Assembly (NCBI GenBank): GCA_026417615.1
Contig: JAOACY010000094.1
Location: forward strand, 1-32,043
Direction of reading: 5' to 3'
Length of the DNA stretch: 32,043 nucleotides
Source: Clostridia bacterium
GTDB taxonomy: Bacteria > Bacillota > Clostridia > Acetivibrionales > JAFADI01
Shown here: one piece after another, positions 23,963 to 30,726 of the stretch
Numbering within the stretch: position 1 is the stretch's first letter
Layout: each line of letters opens with the position of its first letter
Made by a program: the position numbers and the translations under genes
The notes under the pieces: model-generated
What the model was told of the DNA's origin: nothing
Seen by the model: the letters and a program-made list of their open reading frames with translations, nothing else
Database searches by the model: none

Positions 23963-24337
23963 ATGCTTGAAGAGATGATGATGGAGAAAAAAGTGTGGGC
24001 AGTTGTAGGAGCCAATGAGGATCCGGAGAAGTTTGGAAACAGAATTTACAAAAGGCTCAAATCAAAAGGTTATAGAGTTTATCCGGTAAACCCCAATTAT
24101 GAAACCATTGAAGGTGATAAGTGCTATAAGGATTTATCGTCCTTGCCTGAGAAGCCTGAGGTAATCGACATGGTTGTTAATCCAAGACTGGGGGCAAAGG
24201 TTATTGAAGAAGCTTCAGAGCTTGGGATTAAGAATATATGGCTGCAGCCCGGAACTTATAACGATGAACTGATGAATATGATCAGCGAGAAGGGATTGAC
24301 TGCCGTTAAGGCATGTGTACTTGTAGCAATACGCTGA
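23963..24337 (+). CDS. CoA-binding (YccU-like) Rossmann protein
   Basis: A 124-residue single-domain protein of the CoA_binding_2 family. It begins with a short Glu/Met-rich helix, then VWAVVGANEDPEKFGNRIYK, LKSKGYRVYPVNPNYETIEG, IDMVVNP and NIWLQPGTYNDE, all family landmarks. Members bind CoA-type or related nucleotides; precise function is unknown. ATG 23963 is chosen over GTG 23954 because the GGAG at 23951-23954 is 8 bases before it and would overlap the GTG. It is cotranscribed with the YigZ gene and convergent with the histidine kinase gene. Confidence 0.88.
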   Translation: MLEEMMMEKKVWAVVGANEDPEKFGNRIYKRLKSKGYRVYPVNPNYETIEGDKCYKDLSSLPEKPEVIDMVVNPRLGAKVIEEASELGIKNIWLQPGTYNDELMNMISEKGLTAVKACVLVAIR

Positions 24338-24390
24338 TTTTGATAAATTGCTTTTGCTTATCAAGCCTTCAAAGTACAATAACTGAAGTA

Positions 24391-25518
24391 TTAGGACGCA
24401 GAGGAGTAGATATCTGAAAACTCAATATTTATAGCTTCAACAATTTTCCCCTGCATGTTCTGATGGCGGGCCCCTGTATGATTTTGTGCTTCACACAGCC
24501 TTATAGGGAGCTCTACCAAGAATTCGCTTCCCCTCGATTCTTCACTTTGCACGCTTATGCTTCCGCTGTGGAGATCAATAAAAGATTTCACAAGTGACAG
24601 ACCTATTCCGCTGCCCTCCGTATCCCTGGTAAGAGAAGAATCAGACTGCTTAAACCTGTCAAATATAATACCAAGCTTGTTCTGCGGTATACCATAACCC
24701 GTATCCTTAACAGAAATCACAACCTGCCTGTTTCTCTCATAAATACTGACCTGGATCTTTCCGCCGGGCGGTGTAAACTTTATGGCATTTGACAGCAGAT
24801 TCAGAATAACACGTTCAACTTTATCTATGTCTACCGCCGTAATAATTTCCTCCTGTTCAGTATCGAACTCAAGGGATAAATTTTTTTGTTCGGCATATGG
24901 AACAACAGATTGGGTGATTTCCTCAACTATATAGACGATATTTACATTTGTCAGATTAAGCTTGATATACCCGGAGTCGATTCTTGAGATGTCCAGAATA
25001 TTGTTAACAAGCCTAAGAAGCCTGTAGCAATTATGTTTGATTGTCTGCAAATGCTTGTTGGGTTTGCGCTTTTCAAGAGGAGCTTTAGCCATATTCTGAT
25101 CCATTAGTTGTATAGTGCCAAGGATTACGGTCAGGGGCGTTTTTATATCATGAGAGATATTTGAGAAAAATTCTGTTTTGTAGTTATCATATTCAGCCAT
25201 GCTGTTGTAAAGTTTTGTAAGGTTGTCTGCCATCTTATTCTGCTTTTCAACCTCATTCTGCAATGAGTTTATTACGGCCTGGTATTCTGCAAACTGGTGC
25301 TTTGATATTGTATTAATTTTATATATTGAAACTGATATTGAAAGCAGAATAAATACAATGAAGCAAAGCATGAAAAGAAGGATATTAAGCATATTGGAGT
25401 GATTAATTCCATTGCCGCAAAAATTGCAGGCAAAGAATATAAACAGCGATATCGCAAGACTTATCGCTTCAATAATCAAAACGTTTATCCAAAATTCAAG
25501 AGAAGCCTTTTTGGACAT
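24391..25518 (-). CDS. Membrane-bound sensor histidine kinase, no adjacent response regulator
   Basis: A 375-residue HATPase_c kinase. Two transmembrane helices (about 11-33 and 44-66) enclose a short loop of about 10 residues, so there is no extracellular sensor domain. A coiled-coil linker leads to HisKA with the phospho-acceptor H123 in FFSNISHDIKTP. The catalytic domain shows NLLSNAIKFTPPGG (N box), VKDTGYGIP (G1), FKQSDSS and GSGIGLSLVKSF (G2). It may sense the membrane, or work through a partner. AGGTGGG lies 5-6 bases before ATG 25518. Genes on both sides are unrelated, so its regulator is encoded elsewhere. Confidence 0.92.
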   Translation of the reverse strand: MSKKASLEFWINVLIIEAISLAISLFIFFACNFCGNGINHSNMLNILLFMLCFIVFILLSISVSIYKINTISKHQFAEYQAVINSLQNEVEKQNKMADNLTKLYNSMAEYDNYKTEFFSNISHDIKTPLTVILGTIQLMDQNMAKAPLEKRKPNKHLQTIKHNCYRLLRLVNNILDISRIDSGYIKLNLTNVNIVYIVEEITQSVVPYAEQKNLSLEFDTEQEEIITAVDIDKVERVILNLLSNAIKFTPPGGKIQVSIYERNRQVVISVKDTGYGIPQNKLGIIFDRFKQSDSSLTRDTEGSGIGLSLVKSFIDLHSGSISVQSEESRGSEFLVELPIRLCEAQNHTGARHQNMQGKIVEAINIEFSDIYSSAS

Positions 25519-25840
25519 AATTACCCACCTTTTCAAAAATTCATATAAAAAGTGCAAACAGGTCATTTTTATTCTATTAAAACATAATATATATGTAAAT
25601 ATATTTTCCTATATATTGGAAATAGTTGCGGAGTCATGCAGGAGGATTACTTTTGATGAATGTTTCAGATTCAGTACTAATGCCGGTTTGGAGAAGGGAA
25701 ATTTTTGCATAGGAATATAGACCTATAAAAAATAATTTCCTGAGCCTATAAAAATTTATATATACAAAAAACATCTTTATTATTTCTGCTACAAATGTTA
25801 TTATATTTTTCGAAAAGTGCATTAAATCAGGAGGTATTGC
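25519..25840. other. Divergent intergenic region between histidine kinase and yebC, with a possible tiny ORF
   Basis: AT-rich DNA carrying promoters for both directions that I cannot place confidently. At 25656-25712 an ATG opens an 18-codon frame (MNVSDSVLMPVWRREIFA) preceded by a strong AGGAGG at 25640-25645, 10 bases away. A direct repeat CCTATAAAAA occurs at about 25721 and 25745. The tiny ORF has no visible relative here. Confidence 0.3.
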
Positions 25841-26569
25841 ATGTCGGGTCATTCAAAATGGGCAAATATCAAGCACAAAAAAGAAAAAACCGATGCCCAG
25901 AAGGGTAAGATTTTTACCAAGCTGGGGAGAGAGATCGCTGTAATTGTAAAACAGGGCGGGCCAGATCCTGCGGCGAACTCAAAGCTGAAGGATGTTATTG
26001 CAAAAGCCAAAGCAGCCAATATGCCCAATGACAATATTGAAAGAAGTATAAAAAAAGCTGCAGGTGAGCTTGACGGAGCAAATTATGAAGAAATCACCTA
26101 TGAGGGCTACGGACCTGGTGGAGTTGCGGTTGTAGTTGAGGCTATGACAGATAACAGAAACAGGACAGCGGGAGATATAAGGCATTACTTTGATAAATTT
26201 GGAGGGAATCTTGGAACAACTGGCTGCGTTTCCTTTATGTTTGATAAAAAAGGTGTTATTCTTATCGAGAAATCCGAAAAAATTAATGAGGATAATCTTA
26301 TGATGGAAGCATTGGAAGCAGGTGCCGAGGACTTTGGCTCAGAGGAGGAGTACTATGAGGTTCTGACTGCTCCGGAAGATTTTTCTGCTGTAAGGGAGTC
26401 TCTGGAAGCAAAGGGCTACGAGTTCCTTGAAGCGGAAGTGCAGATGATGCCTCAAACATGGACAAGGCTGGATGATGCCAAGCAGATTGAGCTTATGGAT
26501 AAGCTGATTGAAAAGCTTGAGGACATGGACGACGTTCAGAATGTATATCACAACTGGGAGCGGGAGTAA
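25841..26569 (+). CDS. yebC: YebC/PmpR (TACO1) family protein
   Basis: A 242-residue protein with the family start [16 protein letters not shown], then [60 protein letters not shown] and [18 protein letters not shown]. Family members were described as DNA-binding regulators (PmpR), and TACO1 and bacterial YebC have been linked to translation of proline-rich stretches. Length is typical. AGGAGG lies 7 bases before the ATG. It is followed by its own terminator and is probably monocistronic; the RuvC-RuvA-RuvB neighbours often seen with it are absent. Confidence 0.95.
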   Translation: MSGHSKWANIKHKKEKTDAQKGKIFTKLGREIAVIVKQGGPDPAANSKLKDVIAKAKAANMPNDNIERSIKKAAGELDGANYEEITYEGYGPGGVAVVVEAMTDNRNRTAGDIRHYFDKFGGNLGTTGCVSFMFDKKGVILIEKSEKINEDNLMMEALEAGAEDFGSEEEYYEVLTAPEDFSAVRESLEAKGYEFLEAEVQMMPQTWTRLDDAKQIELMDKLIEKLEDMDDVQNVYHNWERE

Positions 26570-26597
26570 AGCAGAAATTCACCATAATTATTACAAT

Positions 26598-26641
26598 GCA
26601 AATCCCTTTGCTGTTTTCTATGGCAAGGGGTTTTGCGTTTT
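26598..26641 (+). terminator. Intrinsic terminator after yebC
   Basis: GCAAATCCCTTTGC (26598-26611) pairs with GCAAGGGGTTTTGC (26623-26636) with one mismatch and one G:T, followed by GTTTT. It lies 29 bases after the stop and just before repeat copy C. Confidence 0.7.
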
Positions 26642-26647
26642 AAAATT

Positions 26648-26849
26648 GATTGTAATGCAAAAACCCATTTTCGTAAACTTCGATGAAATCACTAGCACCT
26701 TGTCCTGCAATTCCTCGCCGGCATCAATGTTGCATCCTGTCACGTGATGCTCAAAATGCCGTCCTTGGCATTTTGGCGTCGGAATTGCCTCAACATTGGT
26801 GAGTGATTTTTGCATCTCGTTTTGAGAAAAGCTGTTTTTGCAGTAGAAT
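26648..26849 (+). repeat. Short interspersed element, copy C (long form with structured insert)
   Basis: A 202-bp element. Its left end (TGCAAAAACCCATTTT, AAACTTCGATGAAATCACTA) matches copy A, and its right end (AGAAAAGCTG through GCAGTAGAAT) matches copy B exactly over 25 bases. The middle, about 26695-26815, is absent from A and B and holds several inverted repeats: AAAATGCC/GGCATTTT, GCAATTCC/GGAATTGC and CAATGTTG/CAACATTG. The last two cannot form together as nested stems. It ends 5 bases from the stop of the minus-strand zinc-ribbon gene. Confidence 0.62.
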
Positions 26850-26854
26850 CGAAA

Positions 26855-27151
26855 TTAACTTTGATTTTCTTTTTTGCAAGGCAGAGAATGAATAAAATCT
26901 TCCAGCTCCATTTCAATGCGATTACGGAGCTTTTTGTAGTTGTTGTAATCACTGTAGCTGTAAATATTGAATTTACTGCTGCAATGTTTGCAAATCCAGA
27001 CCCTTCCCTTAAAGCTCACAATTTCATTTATTTTGAACATAAACCGGGGCTTGAGCTTTTTACAGGATACACAAGCAGGAAAAATTTCTTGAAAAAAAGC
27101 GGCAAAGAAAAGAAATGCAGTTAAGAGAAGAAACAGTGTGGTAATTTCCAA
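26855..27151 (-). CDS. Small membrane protein with zinc-ribbon cysteines
   Basis: A 98-residue protein. Residues 4-25 form one hydrophobic helix (LFLLLTAFLFFAAFF). C27-x2-C30 and C54-x2-C57 then form a zinc-ribbon-like pair with 23 residues between, followed by a basic, Asn/Tyr-rich tail that is helical at the end. I do not recognise a named family. The start is taken as TTG 27151 because GGGGAGGG lies 8 bases before it; ATG 27181 has no Shine-Dalgarno. It is the only gene on its strand between 25.5 and 27.5 kb, and its 3' end abuts repeat copy C. Codon pattern and the CxxC pairs argue for a real gene over the opposite frame. Confidence 0.62.
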   Translation of the reverse strand: MEITTLFLLLTAFLFFAAFFQEIFPACVSCKKLKPRFMFKINEIVSFKGRVWICKHCSSKFNIYSYSDYNNYKKLRNRIEMELEDFIHSLPCKKENQS

Positions 27152-27352
27152 GAAAAGTACCCTCCCCGTTTTTTTTGGCATGTAATATCATTATTAATTT
27201 TATTTTTTTTTATGACTATAGTTGTATCTTTATTACGATTTTTATGAGGTTAATAATAAATGGATAAAAATACTATGTTACTCAAAGCAGGATTTGGGTA
27301 TGAATCAATAAGGGCGGATTTTGTGAAAACTCTTTTGCGAGGAGGGATTAAA

Positions 27353-27493
27353 ATGAGTACAAATTCCAGTAAAATCAAGCTTAATGATTATGACAGAAAA
27401 ATTATTATAAATAACTCAAATATATGTACTGAGTCTCATGCAGGAGGGTGCAAAAATATCGGCAGCAATGAGGCCAATAAAAAATTAAACTAG
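27353..27493 (+). CDS. Small 46-aa peptide gene, unrecognised
   Basis: A 46-residue hydrophilic peptide starting MSTNSSKIKLNDYDRKI and containing CTESHAGGC. GGAGGG lies 6 bases before ATG 27353, one of the cleanest initiation sites in this part. The frame also opens at ATG 27260, but that ATG has only a weak AGG upstream. A hairpin follows 7 bases after the stop. No membrane helix or signal is seen. The two cysteines seven apart could bind metal or be modified, but nothing nearby encodes a modifying enzyme, so no function is proposed. Confidence 0.5.
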   Translation: MSTNSSKIKLNDYDRKIIINNSNICTESHAGGCKNIGSNEANKKLN

Positions 27494-27500
27494 GAGATTT

Positions 27501-27557
27501 AAGGGGTAGTTTGGAAGTTGCATTATAAAGTTAAGTTTTTTATCCAAACTACCCCTT
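27501..27557. terminator. Convergent hairpin between the 46-aa gene and DUF378
   Basis: AAGGGGTAGTTTGGA (27501-27515) is exactly complementary to TCCAAACTACCCCTT (27543-27557), giving a 15-bp stem with a 27-base loop. The genes on either side converge on it. The flanking T-runs are poor, so it may be a terminator or an mRNA 3' stabiliser. Confidence 0.6.
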
Positions 27558-27565
27558 ATTACCTT

Positions 27566-27781
27566 TTAGGTTTTCTCAGGTATGCTTTCTCTAAATAACA
27601 GACTTATGCTGTATAGGCCTGCTATTCCAACCAGTGAATAAACGGTTCTACTTAGGAATGATGAACTTCCGCCAAATATTGCAGCTACAAGATCATACTG
27701 GAACAAGCCCACAAGCAGCCAGTTTAATGCTCCGATTATAACAATTATCAATGCCAGTCTGTCCAATGGTGTTCTATGCAT
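27566..27781 (-). CDS. DUF378 family small membrane protein
   Basis: A 71-residue protein with two transmembrane helices (about 8-27 and 42-62). The family pattern LDRLALIIVIIGALNWLLVG, DLVAAIFGG, then SRTVYSLVGIAGL is complete. Function is unknown; members (YuzA type) are common in Firmicutes. AAGGAG lies 9 bases before the ATG at 27781. Monocistronic. Confidence 0.9.
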   Translation of the reverse strand: MHRTPLDRLALIIVIIGALNWLLVGLFQYDLVAAIFGGSSSFLSRTVYSLVGIAGLYSISLLFRESIPEKT

Positions 27782-27923
27782 TATTACAACTCCTTTTCTT
27801 ATTTTTTAAAAATAGTATAACCATCTCTTTTCACAAAAATTCATTAACAAATAATGTAAATACTCCTAAGGTCCTATTACATATATAAACATTTTTGATA
27901 GCATAATGGCAATTATGAAATTA

Positions 27924-27952
27924 TTGAATTCAAGTGGCCTTCTTGATATAAT
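27924..27952 (+). promoter_or_regulatory. Sigma-A promoter for the PC4-like gene
   Basis: TTGAAT at 27924-27929, a 17-bp spacer and TATAAT at 27947-27952. The transcript would start about 70 bases before the gene and include a possible AAGTAC/GTACTT hairpin in the leader. Confidence 0.6.
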
Positions 27953-28029
27953 ACCAAGTACTGAATTTCTATTGAGTTTTTGGTACTGGTACTTGAACAA
28001 TAGCAAAAAAGCTGGGGAGGATCATGCTT

Positions 28030-28263
28030 ATGAGTGATTTCTGGGATAAGGAAGAGATGATAGGGAAAATTGCTAAAAACAACCGGGAGGAAATACAGAT
28101 AAAGAAAGTAGAGAAAAAGGGGAAAAAATATGTTGATGTCAGAGTATTCTGGCTGGATGGAGAAAGCGGAGAGTTCAGACCGAGCCAGAAGGGAGTTACC
28201 GTCGCATACGAAAGCTTCAGTTATTTTAAAGAGCTTATAAATTCAATACCGGATAATGATTAA
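28030..28263 (+). CDS. PC4/p15-like (YdbC) single-stranded DNA-binding protein
   Basis: A 77-residue protein matching the bacterial PC4-like family: NREEIQIKKVEKKGKKYVDV, RVFWLDGESGEFRPSQKGVTV, YESFSYFKELINSI. Four strands and a helix are expected; members such as lactococcal YdbC dimerise and bind single-stranded nucleic acid. The short N-terminal FWDKEEMIGKI is the only extra. ATG 28030 is 9 bases after GGGGAGG (28014-28020); the in-frame ATG 28024 is too close. It has its own promoter and terminator. Confidence 0.82.
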   Translation: MSDFWDKEEMIGKIAKNNREEIQIKKVEKKGKKYVDVRVFWLDGESGEFRPSQKGVTVAYESFSYFKELINSIPDND

Positions 28264-28291
28264 AGAGGGGAAATTCCTGTCATAAAGATCG

Positions 28292-28319
28292 CCGCGCCTG
28301 AATGATCAGGCGCGGTTTA
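28292..28319 (+). terminator. Intrinsic terminator after the PC4-like gene
   Basis: CCGCGCCTGA, ATGA loop, TCAGGCGCGG: a perfect GC-rich 10-bp stem followed by TTTAT. It lies 28 bases after the stop. Confidence 0.75.
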
Positions 28320-28501
28320 TCTAAATAACCGCCAGCTTATCAAAATAAACCGGCAGTTAGTCTTAGCACATATATTTATGTGAATGCTTACCATTTATAA
28401 CGTTTTATATTCATCTGGTACAGTGTTTCGCCACAGGTTTTTCTATAGTATAATATGACACATGCAAGGAAAGTGTGAATGAACAGGAACAGGAGAAGCC
28501 T

Positions 28502-29257
28502 ATGGAGTTCGTAAAAAAACCTAACCTGCCGGAGGGCAGGGTTAAGTGGGCGATTGCAGATGGAAGAATAGACGGAGATATTGAGGAGGGCCTGAAGAAA
28601 AATGGTGTGGGGATTATTAAAACATATTCATATCCAGGCACCTATGATGCAATATGCTGCCATCCTGATATCCTTCTGCATCATCTGGGTGAGGAAAGGA
28701 TAATTTATGCTCCCGGTGTGGACGTGGAGCTGATAAGCAGGCTTGCCAGCCTTGGATTCAGAATGATTAGAGGGGAGACGGCCCTAGGCGCCCAATATCC
28801 CGGCAACGTTGCCTATAATGCGGCAAGAATCGGCAGCTTCCTGTTTCATAACCTTAAATTTACTGACCCCTTACTTAAAAGAGAAATGGAAAACTCCAAT
28901 GTTGAGCTTGTTCATGTAAATCAGGGCTATACAAAATGCTCAGTATCAATTGTGAATGAAAAAAGCATAATAACCTCCGATAGGGGGATCGCAAAAGAAG
29001 CGGAAAAAAGGGGAATAGAAGTTCTGCTTATACAGCCTGACAGCGGTATAAAGCTTCCTGGTCTGGATATGGGGTTTATTGGCGGATGCTCCGGACTTAT
29101 TGGACCAAAAAGGTGGGCTGTTACAGGCAATCTGAAAAATCTGAAATCATACGGAATCATTAAAAACTTTCTGTGCAGCAAAGGTGTAGAACTCTGTTGC
29201 CTTTCCAGAGGAATGGTTGTTGACACCGGTTCAATCCTGCCTATCATAACGGAATAA
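28502..29257 (+). CDS. Pentein/GME-fold-like protein (DUF6873 type)
   Basis: A 251-residue cytosolic protein that resembles clostridial proteins described as having the guanidino-modifying-enzyme (pentein) fold. Repeated beta-beta-alpha units are suggested by VKWAIADGRI, IIYAPGVD...LGFRMIRGE, VHVNQGYTKCSVSIVNEKSI and ISRG-like ends (CLSRGMVVDTGS). His138 and Cys146 lie in the central HVNQGYTKC segment; the classical Cys-His-Glu/Asp triad of arginine deiminases cannot be confirmed by eye. FIGGCSGLIGPKRW is another conserved-looking patch. ATG 28502 has AGGAG 6 bases upstream; GTG 28475 would add 9 residues. ytxC follows 170 bases later. Substrate unknown. Confidence 0.75.
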   Translation: MEFVKKPNLPEGRVKWAIADGRIDGDIEEGLKKNGVGIIKTYSYPGTYDAICCHPDILLHHLGEERIIYAPGVDVELISRLASLGFRMIRGETALGAQYPGNVAYNAARIGSFLFHNLKFTDPLLKREMENSNVELVHVNQGYTKCSVSIVNEKSIITSDRGIAKEAEKRGIEVLLIQPDSGIKLPGLDMGFIGGCSGLIGPKRWAVTGNLKNLKSYGIIKNFLCSKGVELCCLSRGMVVDTGSILPIITE

Positions 29258-29426
29258 TCTTTGATTTCAATATAGTAACTTAAGCTTTTCAAGTGCATAT
29301 AATGAAACAGAAATGCAGAGTTAAAAATAGCCAAAATGGAAAATGCATGGCAAAAATTGCATACGGCGACCGCTGCATACAACAATTTTCGAACACACAT
29401 AATACACTTGAAGGGAAGTGAAGTTG

Positions 29427-30332
29427 ATGCAGTTTCTTTGCATAGGAGTTAACGACTGTGCAGATGATGTAATGCAGCATCTGACTTGCGAATTGCAACA
29501 GATAAAGAATAAGAAGCTCAAGTATTCTATTGATGAAGTTAATTCCGGTAATTCGACTTCCATAATATGCAGTCTGGATGATGACAGACTTTTAAGCAGA
29601 AGCACGGGTCAGCTTTATGATACCCTTAGGGTGCATGTTTCAAATGCACTGGCGGATTTTATTATCAGGCAGTATGAGGAAAGACTTATTACCAGAATAA
29701 TCAACAGCAATTACTGTTATTTTAACTCAAAAGAAAAAAAAGAAATATTAAATATTGCTGTAGAATTTTTGAAAAACGAAGATAAGGACTTTTTCAATAC
29801 TCTGTTCAGAATACGAAGACGCAATGTCATTGTCCGTAAGCTGTTTGAATACTTTGAAAGGTCAAACAGCCTTATATTGGATGGTTTTGTGAATTTCAGA
29901 CTTAAAGAGTACATGAAGGATCTTGAGGAGATTGTCGAAAAAGCAGTAGATGATTTTCTCATGGAAAGAGAATACAAGGAATTCATAAGGCTTCTAAGGT
30001 ACTTTGTTGATATTCAGGAGTCCAAATTTGATATAATACATGTTATGGTTGGAAATGACAATAAGTATGTTATATTGAATGAGACATTAAGAGAAATAAC
30101 AAACGAGTGCATACAGGAGTTTGCAAATGAGATTTCTGAAGGAGAGGTTAATTACGATGACTTGCTTGTAAGCTCACTTATTACCATGGCCCCAAGAAAG
30201 CTTATACTACATGGCACCGGACGCTTTAAAAACAAGGAGCTCCTGGAAACCATCAAAAATGTCTTTAGCGAAAAGGTAGTTATCTGTAATGGATGCGATG
30301 TCTGTCTTGTAAACAATATGGCGAACAAATAA
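29427..30332 (+). CDS. ytxC: Sporulation protein YtxC
   Basis: A 301-residue YtxC-like protein (PF08812): an N-terminal alpha/beta part starting MQFLCIGVND, then a mostly helical middle (FIIRQYEERLITRIINSNY, FFNTLFRIRRRNVIVRKLFEYF, LILDGFVNFRLKEYMKDLEE) and the terminal LLVSSLITMAPRKLILHG. These features match the Bacillus protein, whose exact role in sporulation is poorly known. No signal peptide or membrane helix. AAGGGA lies about 10 bases before ATG 29427; GTG 29418 and TTG 29424 are in-frame alternatives. The C-terminus ends with CNGCDVC, a small cysteine cluster. A strong terminator follows. Confidence 0.9.
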   Translation: MQFLCIGVNDCADDVMQHLTCELQQIKNKKLKYSIDEVNSGNSTSIICSLDDDRLLSRSTGQLYDTLRVHVSNALADFIIRQYEERLITRIINSNYCYFNSKEKKEILNIAVEFLKNEDKDFFNTLFRIRRRNVIVRKLFEYFERSNSLILDGFVNFRLKEYMKDLEEIVEKAVDDFLMEREYKEFIRLLRYFVDIQESKFDIIHVMVGNDNKYVILNETLREITNECIQEFANEISEGEVNYDDLLVSSLITMAPRKLILHGTGRFKNKELLETIKNVFSEKVVICNGCDVCLVNNMANK

Positions 30333-30348
30333 AGTGGCTTTAGACGTA

Positions 30349-30394
30349 GGGCAACCTCACTGGATTTTTAGGGAATGAGGTGCCCTGGTTTTTT
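30349..30394 (+). terminator. Intrinsic terminator after ytxC
   Basis: GGGCAACCTCA and TGAGGTGCCC pair (10 bp with one bulged A) around a 16-base loop, followed by GG and six T's. Confidence 0.8.
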
Positions 30395-30434
30395 AGATAG
30401 TACTAATTTCCTATGAGAATTTTATACATATATA

Positions 30435-30462
30435 TTGACAACAATTATCCAAATGATACAAT
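30435..30462 (+). promoter_or_regulatory. Sigma-A promoter with extended -10, upstream of a gene-free transcript
   Basis: TTGACA at 30435-30440, a 16-bp spacer and TACAAT at 30457-30462, with TG one base before the -10 (TGATACAAT). The nearest plus-strand gene starts 265 bases later, after a hairpin. Confidence 0.6.
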
Positions 30463-30468
30463 ATATCG

Positions 30469-30640
30469 TGTAAACACTATATACGGTGTCGGTGTTGCAA
30501 AAAAACACACAATGTGGTTGATGTAAATTTTATATATTTTCACTAAAGACAAAACTATAAAAACGCAAAAGAAAAGGTTTTTGAACAACAAAAGAAGAAT
30601 TGTCCGGGGAAAAAAAGAGAGTTAGCCAACTCTCTTTTCC
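30469..30640 (+). ncRNA. Candidate small RNA or long attenuated leader
   Basis: The segment between the strong promoter at 30435-30462 and a hairpin at 30613-30638 has no open frame of useful length. The hairpin is AAAAGAGAGTT, AGCC, AACTCTCTTTT, an 11-bp perfect stem whose 3' arm supplies the U-run. A transcript of about 170 bases is predicted. The next gene has a separate weak promoter candidate (TGCTAGAAT at 30685-30693), so this may be an independent small RNA; otherwise it is a 5' leader with an attenuator. I do not recognise 6S, T-box or any known riboswitch. Confidence 0.35.
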
Positions 30641-30726
30641 CATTTATATAAGACAGTCCACCCTTTCCCTTTTTCTCAAATCTATGCTAGAATAGTCTTA
30701 ATATATTTCAAACCGGAGGAAGAACG

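Noticed and set aside
26810-27124. 104-aa plus-strand frame opposite the zinc-ribbon gene
   Set aside because: It lacks a Shine-Dalgarno, and the minus frame shows CxxC pairs, a membrane helix and a strong ribosome site; the frame also starts inside the repeat.
27260-27352. Longer 77-aa form of the small peptide gene
   Set aside because: The ATG at 27260 has almost no Shine-Dalgarno while the internal ATG at 27353 has GGAGGG at good spacing.
29258-29426. Sigma-E-type promoter (CATATAAT) upstream of ytxC
   Set aside because: The -10-like sequence is present, but no matching -35 lies at the right distance, so it is not listed.
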